Source: Phytophthora colocasiae (taxonomy: Eukaryota; Oomycota; Peronosporomycetes; Peronosporales; Peronosporaceae). Taken from it: a stretch of DNA of 64,000 nt. Below are positions 56,701 to 64,000 of this stretch, piece after piece (position 1 is the stretch's first letter; every line of letters begins with the position of its first letter). The notes beneath the pieces were generated by a model. It had not been told where the DNA came from. It was given only the letters and a program-made list of their open reading frames with translations, and ran no database searches. The stretch spans positions 224,487-288,486 of the forward strand of contig JAGKQI010000015.1 in NCBI GenBank assembly GCA_018806915.1, given 5' to 3'. The translations under genes were made by a program, and so were the position numbers.

Positions 56701-59700
56701 CACTCTGCTCTACGGGTTTGTTGGCTAGGTTTTAACGCTAGGTTCTCGTAGCTATTTTGAACAGCGCAATGGCTTGGGCTTCATCTTGTGGATTTGGCGT
56801 TGGGGCTCTAAGTGTAGCTTTGATCCAGTTTGAAATATGACACATCGTCATCGTCCAGTCCGAGAGCGTTGCTCTTTTCTTAGGTGAGTCAGGTCATAGG
56901 GCAAGATTTCATTATACGGTAGATATCCGAGTGTCATATTTGACCCACGCACCGAGAGGGTCTATACTAGAACAATCAAGGCTTGAGGCAGGAAGTTGAA
57001 TTTGCCTTTCATGCATAGTACGATCGTAGTTCATTCTGCGCTGGAGTTGTCTGGTGCGGTATGGTATGGTATGGATTTACGTTTACGCGTAACCTTTTGG
57101 TGCGGTATCTGATCACTTTATCTAGCAATGAGTTCATCTCCTCGAAGTAGCGCAGGAGCTTGTTGCACCAAAGTGAGTATGAGTTCAAAGATATTCGTCA
57201 ACTTTTTGTCCAATCAAGGGGCAATTGTTTCGTAAGTTGCCCGACTTACGTTTTCCCCCCAATCATTGCGAGTATACAAACATCAAGTGCTAGGGATTTA
57301 AGAATTCGCGAAAAAGTAAGTCCATCTACCTACGTTTCGGCCAAAACCTCAATATATAACTTACGAAAGCACGAGAATGAATTGACTTGAGAAAACGTAA
57401 GTCGAGCTCCTACGTCTTTTGTTGCGTATCTGATTGGACAAAAGATTGATTTATTTTAGTTGCTTTAGAGTTCGATACGGAAGATGCGGCGCAAGTCATC
57501 GCCGACTGACGACCGTTGCGCAGGCTTGAAGGCCATCATCGGTGGTGAAAGTGCACTACAAGCAGGGCAAGTCATATGTCAAGGCCCCAAAGGGTGTTGC
57601 AGGAGCTCCAGACTACGAATTTATTGCAAGAAAGACCCGGCAGGGCGGGCGGAAGGCTGCCATTTTTGTGCGGTAATGACACCGTGCTATTTTCCAAGAC
57701 CAGATACTGTACGGCACGTTGGTGCAAACGATGATACAAGGCTGCTTTACTAACTACAAGTTCTTATTCCTCTTTCGTGAATTGAATGGCAGAGTTCGTG
57801 TCCGCAAGTTGCTGTCCTCTCGCACGAGTTTCAACACTGTGGTAAGCTTTATCCACTCTGCTCTACGGGTTCGTTGGCTGAGTTTTAACGCTAGGTTCTC
57901 ATAGCTATTTTGAACAGCGCAATAGCAGGCTTCATCTTGTGGATTTGGCGTTGGGGCTCTAAGTGTAGCTTTTGATCCAGTTTGAAATATGACACATCGT
58001 CATCGTCCAGTCCGAGGCGTTGCTCTTTTCTTAGAGTGAGTCCAGGTCATAGGGCAAGATTTCATTATACGGTAGATATCCGAGTGTCATATTTCCAAAC
58101 CCACGCACCGAGAGGGTCTATACTAGAACAATCAAAGGCTTGAGGCAGGAAGTTGAATTTGCCTTTCATGCATAGTACGATCGTAGTTCATTCTGCGCTG
58201 GAGTTGTCTGGTGCGGTATGGTATGGTATGGATTTACGTTTACGCGTAACCTTTTGGTGCGGTATCTGATCACTTTATCTAGCAATGAGTTCATCTCCTC
58301 GAAGTAGCGCAGGAGCTTGTTGCACCAAAGTGAGTATGAGTTCAAAGATATTCGTCAACTTTTGTCCAATCAAGGCAATTGTTTCGTAAGTTGCCCGACT
58401 TACGTTTTCTCCCCAATCATTGCGAGTATACAAACATCAAGTGCTAGGGATTTAAGAATTCGCGAAAAGTAAGTCCATCTACCTACGTTTCGGCCAAAAC
58501 CTCAATATATAACTTACGAAAGCACGAGAATGAATTGACTTGAGGAAAACGTAAGTCAGGCTCCCTACGTCTTTTGTTGCGTATCTGATTGGACAAAAGA
58601 TTGATTTATTTTAGTTGCTTTAGAGTTCGATACGGAAGATGCGGCGCAAGTCATCGCCGACTGACGACCGTTGCGCAGGCTTGAAGGCCATCATCGGTGG
58701 TGAAAGTGCACTACAAGCAGGGCAAGTCATATGTCAAGGCCCCAAGGGTGTTGCAGGAGCTCCAGACTACGAATTTATTGCAAGAAAGACCCGGCAGGGC
58801 GGGCGGAAGGCTGCCATTTTGTGCAGTAATGACACCGTGCTATTTTCCAAGACCAGATACTGTACGGCACGTTGGTGCAAACGATGATACAAGGCTGCTT
58901 TACTAACTACAGTTCTTATTCCTCTTTCGTGAATTGAATGGCAGAGTTCGTGTCCGCAAGTTGCTGTCCTCTCGCACGAGTTTCAACACTGTGGTAAGCT
59001 TTATCCACTCTGCTCTACGGGTTCGTTGGCTAGGTTTTAACGCTAGGTTCTCGTAGCTATTTTGAACAGCGCAATAGCTTGGGCTTCATCTTGTGGATTT
59101 GGCGTTGGGGCTCTAAGTGTAGCTTTGATCCAGTTTGAAATATGACACATCGTCATCGTCAGTCCGGAAGCGTGGCTCTTTTCTTAGGTGAGTCCAGGTC
59201 ATAGGGCAAGATTTCATTATACGGTAGATATCCGAGTGTCATATTTCCAAACCCACGCACCGAGAGGGTCTATACTAGAACAATCAAAGGCTTGAGGCAG
59301 GAAGTTGAATTTGCCTTTCATGCATAGTACGATCGTAGTTCATTCTGCGCTGGAGTTGTCTGGTGCGGTATGGTATGGTATGGATTTACGTTTACGCGTA
59401 ACCTTTTGGTGCGGTATCTGATCACTTTATCTAGCAATGAGTTCATCTCCTCGAAGTAGCGCAGGAGCTTGTTGCACCAAAGTGAGTATGAGTTCAAAGA
59501 TATTCGTCAACTTTTTGTCCAATCAAGGGGCAATTGTTTCGTAAGTTGCCCGACTTACGTTTTCTCCCAATCATTGCGAGTATACAAACATCAAGTGCTA
59601 GGGATTTAAGAATTCGCGAAAAAGTAAGTCCATCTACCTACGTTTCAGTAAAACCTCAATATATAACTTACGAAAGCACGAGAATGAATTGACTTGAAAA

Positions 59701-62700
59701 CGTAAGTCGAGCTCCTACGTCTTTTGTTGCGTATCTGATTGGACAAAGATTGATTTATTTTAGTTGCTTTAGAGTTCGATACGGAAGATGCGGCGCAAGT
59801 CATCGCCGACTGACGACCGTTGCGCAGGCTTGAAGGCCATCATCGGTGGTGAAAGTGCACTACAAGCAGGGCAAGTCATATGTCAAGGCCCCAAGGGTGT
59901 TGCAGGAGCTCCAGACTACGAATTTATTGCAGAAAGACCCGGCAGGGCGGGCGGAAGGCTGCCATTTTTGTGCGGTAATGACACCGTGCTATTTTCCAAG
60001 ACCAGATACTGTACGGCACGTTGGTGCAAACGATGATACAAGGCTGCTTTACTAACTACAGTTCTTATTCCTCTTTCGTGAATTGAATGGCAGAGTTCGT
60101 GTCCGCAAGTTGCTGTCCTCTCGCACGAGTTTCCAACACTGTGGTAAGCTTTATCCACTCTGCTCTACGGGTTTGTTGGCTAGGTTTTAACGCTAGGTTC
60201 TCGTAGCTATTTTGAACAGCGCAATAGCTTGGGCTTCATCTTGTGGATTTGGCGTTGGGGCTCTAAGTGTAGCTTTGATCCAGTTTGAAATATGACACAT
60301 CGTCATCGTCCAGTCCGAGAGCGTTGCTCTTTTCTTAGGTGAGTCCAGGTCATAGGGCAAGATTTCATTATACGGTAGATATCCGAGTGTCATATTTCCA
60401 AACCCACGCACCGAGAGGGTCTATACTAGAACAATCAAAGGCTTGAGGCAGGAAGTTGAATTTGCCTTTCATGCATAGTACGATCGTAGTTCATTTCTGC
60501 GCTGGAGTTGTCTGGTGCGGTATGGTATGGTATGGTTACGTTTACGCGTAACCTTTTTGGTGCGGTATCTGATCACTTTATCTAGCAATGAGTTCATCTC
60601 CTCGAAGTAGCGCAGGAGCTTGTTGCACCAAAGTGAGTATGAGTTCAAAGATATTCGTCAACTTTTTGTCCAATCAGGGGCAATTGTTTCGTAAGTTGCC
60701 CGACTTACGTTTTCTCCCCAATCATTGCGAGTATACAAACATCAAGTGCTAGGGATTTAAGAATTCGCGAAAAAGTAAGTCCATCTACCTACGTTTCGGC
60801 CAAAACCTCAATATATAACTTACGAAAGCACGAGAATGAATTGACTTGAGAAAACGTAAGTCGAGCTCCCTCGTCTTTTGTTGCGTATCTGATTGGACAA
60901 AAGATTGATTTATTTTGGTTGCTTTAGAGTTCGATACGGAAGATGCGGCGCAAGTCATCGCCGACTGACGACCGTTGCGCAGGCTTGAAGGCCATCATCG
61001 GTGGTGAAAGTGCACTACAAGCAGGGCAAGTCATATGTCAAGGCCCCAAGGGTGTTGCAGGAGCTCCAGACTACGAATTTATTGCAAGAAAGACCCGGCA
61101 GGGCGGGCGGAAGGCTGCCATTTTTGTGCGGTAATGACACCGTGCTATTTTCCAAGACCAGATACTGTACGGCACGTTGGTGCAAACGATGATACAAGGC
61201 TGCTTTACTAACTACAGTTCTTATTCCTCTTTCGTGAATTGAATGGCAGAGTTCGTGTCCGCAAGTTGCTGTCCTCTCGCACGAGTTTCAACACTGTGGT
61301 AGCTTTATCCACTCTGCTCTACGGGTTCGTTGGCTAGGTTTTAACGCTGAGTTCTCGTAGCTATTTTGAACAGCGCAATAGCTTGGGCTTCATCTTGTGG
61401 ATTTGGCGTTGGGGCTCTAAGTGTAGCTTTGATCCAGTTTGAAATATGACACATCGTCATCGTCCAGTCCGAGAGCGTTGCTCTTTTCTTAGGTGAGTCC
61501 AGGTCATAGGGCAAGATTTCATTATACGGTAGATATCCGAGTGTCATATTTCCAAACCCACGCACCGAGAGGGTCTATACTAGAACAATCAAAGGCTTGA
61601 GGCAGGAAGTTGGTGCCTTTCATGCATAGTACGATCGTAGTTCATTCTGCGCTGGAGTTGTCTGGTGCGGTATGGTATGGTATGGTTACGTTTACGCGTA
61701 ACCTTTTGGTGCGGTATCTGATCACTTTATCTAGCAATGAGTTCATCTCCTCGAAGTAGCGCAGGAGCTTGTTGCACCAAAGTGAGTATGAGTTCAAGAT
61801 ATTCGTCAACTTTTGTCCAATCAAGGGCAATTGTTTCGTAAAGTTGCCCGACTTACGTTTTCTCCCCAATCATTGCGAGTATACAAAAATACAGTTCTAG
61901 GGATTTAAGTATTCGCGAAAAGTAAGTCCATCTACCTACGTTTCGGCCAAAACCTCAATATATAACTTACGAAAGCACGAGAATGAATTGACTTGAGAAA
62001 ACGTAAGTCGAGCTCCCTACGTCTTTTGTTGCGTATCTGATTGGACAAAAGATTGATTTATTTTGGTTGCTTTAGAGTTCGATACGGAAGATGCGGCGCA
62101 AGTCATCGCCGACTGACGACCGTTGCGCAGGCTTGAAGGCCATCATCGGTGGTGAAAGTGCACTACAAGCAGGGCAAGTCATATGTCAAGGCCCCAAGGG
62201 TGTTGCAGGAGCTCCAGACTACGAATTTATTGCAAGAAAGACCCGGCAGGGCGGGCGGAAGGCTGCCATTTTTGTGCGGTAATGACACCGTGCTATTTTC
62301 CAAGACCAGATACTGTACGGCACGTTGGTGCAAACGATGATACAAGGCTGCTTTACTAACTACAGTTCTTATTCCTCTTTCGTGAATTGAATGGCAGAGT
62401 TCGTGTCCGCAAGTTGCTGTCCTCTCGCACGAGTTTCAACACTGTGGTAAGCTTTATCCACTCTGCTCTACGGGTTCGTTGGCTAGGTTTTAACGCTAGG
62501 TTCTCGTAGCTATTTTGAACAGCGCAATAGCTTGGGCTTCATCTTGTGGATTTGGCGTTGGGGCTCTAAGTGTAGCTTTGATCCAGTTTGAAATATGACA
62601 CATCGTCATCGTCAGTCCGAGAGCGTTGCTCTTTTCTTAGGTGAGTCCAGGTCATAGGGCAAGAATTCATTATACGGTAGATATCCGAGTGTCATATTTC

Positions 62701-63599
62701 CAAACCCACGCACCGAGAGGGTCTATACTAGAACAATCAAAGGCTTGAGGCAGGAAGTTGAATTTGCCTTTCATGCATAGTACGATCGTAGTTCATTCTG
62801 CGCTGGAGTTGTCTGGTGCGGTATGGTATGGTATGGATTTACGTTTACGCGTAACCTTTTTGGTGCGGTATCTGATCACTTTATCTAGCAATGAGTTCAT
62901 CTCCTCGAAGTAGCGCAGGAGCTTGTTGCACCAAAGTGAGTATGAGTTCAAAGATATTCGTCAACTTTTGTCCAATCAAGGGCGAATTGTTTCGTAAGTT
63001 GCCCGACTTACGTTTTCTCCCCAATCATTGCGAGTATACAAACATCAAGTGCTAGGGATTTAAGAATTCGCGAAAAGTAAGTCCATCTACCTACGTTTCG
63101 GCCAAAACCTCAATATATAACTTACGAAAGCACGAGAATGAATTGACTTGAGAAAACGTAAGTCGAGCTCCCTACGTCTTTGTTGTGTATCTGATTGGAC
63201 AAAAATATTGATTTATTTTGGTTGCTTTAGAGTTCGATACGGAAGATGCGGCGCAAGTCATCGCCGACTGACGACCGTTGCGCAGGCTTGAAGGCCATCA
63301 TCGGTGGTGAAAGTGCACTACAAGCAGGGCAAGTCATATGTCAAGGCCCCAAAGGGTGTTGCAGGAGCTCCAGACTACGAATTTATTGCAAGAAAGACCC
63401 GGCAGGGCGGGCGGAAGGCTGCCATTTTTGTTCAGTAATGACACCGTGCTATTTTCCAAGACCAGATACTGTACGGCACGTTGGTGCAAACGATGATACA
63501 AGGCTGCTTTACTAACTACAGTTCTTATTCCTCTTTCGTGAATTGAATGGCAGAGTTCGTGTCCGCAAGTTGCTGTCCTCTCGCACGAGTTTCAACACT

Positions 63600-64000
63600 G
63601 TGGTAAAGCTTTATCCACTCTGCTCCTACGGGTTCGTTGGCTGAGGTTTTAACGCTAGGTTCTCGTAGCTATTTTTGAACAGCGCAATAGCTTGGAAGCT
63701 TCATCTTGTGGATTTGGCGTTGGGGCTCTAAAGTGTAACTTTGATCCAGTTTGAAATATGACACTTTTTATCGTCATCGTCCAGTCCGAGCGTTGCTCTT
63801 TTTCTTAGAGTGAGTCAGGTCACTTAGGGCCAAGATTTCATTACTTCTACCAACACTACCACACCACCACCTTTTACGAAATTAGATATCCGAGGTGTCA
63901 TATTTCCAAACCCACGCACCGAGAGGAGTCTATACTGTAGAACAATCAAAGGCTTGAGGCAGGAAGTTGAATTTGCGCTTTCATGCATAGTACGATCGTA
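63600..64000. repeat. Divergent end of the last satellite unit
   Basis: Compared with the other nine units this stretch has more than ten small insertions. It also has a segment of roughly 35 bases (about 63844-63883, rich in CCA/ACC) in place of the canonical ATTATACGGTAG. The other units show only one to three indels over the same length. Confidence 0.9.

Larger units (their letters stand above)
52763..64000. repeat. 1.15-kb tandem satellite array, nine full units plus a partial tenth
   Basis: Units start at 52763, 53919, 55074, 56227, 57376, 58529, 59683, 60835, 61982 and 63137 (landmark AATGAATTGACTTGA). Spacing is 1147-1156 bp, mean about 1153. Units are nearly identical and differ mostly by one-base indels and a few shared substitutions. 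The left edge is abrupt at 52763. The right end runs out of the window. Each unit includes GTAAGT-containing direct repeats, a (GGTAT)n microsatellite of about three copies, and open frames on both strands. No rRNA, tRNA or snRNA is recognised in the unit. Confidence 0.97.

Noticed and set aside
52763..64000. 5S rRNA, tRNA or snRNA gene cluster
   Set aside because: GTTCGA-like strings occur, but I could not fold a tRNA T-arm or find the conserved 5S or U-snRNA sequences in the unit.
52763..64000. CRISPR array
   Set aside because: The repeat unit is over 1 kb and contiguous, with no short repeats separated by unique spacers. The DNA is eukaryotic.

Overview
The window looks like repeat-rich nuclear DNA of an oomycete, most probably a Phytophthora-like plant pathogen. 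This is inferred from three things: Ty3/Gypsy retrotransposons whose reverse transcriptase carries a long insertion before the catalytic YIDD box, compact intronless host genes with short leaders and initiator-like motifs, and a LINE that carries its own RNase H. No species can be named from sequence alone.

Positions 1-42269 are a head-to-tail array, on the minus strand, of one very large Ty3/Gypsy LTR retrotransposon (about 1.6 kb LTRs and 13.6 kb of internal sequence). In element order it reads: LTR, a 22-nt tRNA primer-binding site, a very long Gag with CCHC knuckles, aspartic protease, reverse transcriptase, a degenerate RNase H/connection domain, a second apparently catalytic RNase H, integrase with a C-terminal chromodomain, then a roughly 940-codon coiled-coil ORF on the OPPOSITE strand, and the 3' LTR. 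Neighbouring copies share single LTRs: element A (1-9215, partial), element B (7611-23212), a deletion remnant (22905-27042), and element C (25441-42269). All copies carry small frameshifts, many of them homopolymer-length differences private to one copy.

The outer LTR of element C abuts the 3' part of a LINE (42270-44565: zinc-knuckle-like region, RNase H, A-rich tail). The array therefore appears to have inserted into that LINE, whose 5' part would lie left of the window.

Positions 44566-52762 are the only host-gene island. It holds a multi-pass membrane protein with a C-terminal leucine-rich-repeat region (minus strand), and two FRO/NOX-type ferric-chelate reductase paralogues arranged tail to tail with 29 bp between their stops. 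Each of the three genes has at least one frameshift. About 1 kb of unassigned spacer follows.

Positions 52763-64000 are a tandem satellite with a 1.15-kb period: nine full units and a partial tenth. Each unit contains a TATA-like box, a possible 71-74 nt GT-AG intron and a 63-codon ORF, plus open frames on the other strand. The last 400 bases are full of small insertions, as if near a contig edge.

The most unusual system is the giant retroelement. It combines two RNase H domains, a chromodomain and an antisense ORF, forms a tandem array, and is saturated with the palindrome TCCGGA in LTR, sense-coding and antisense-coding DNA alike.
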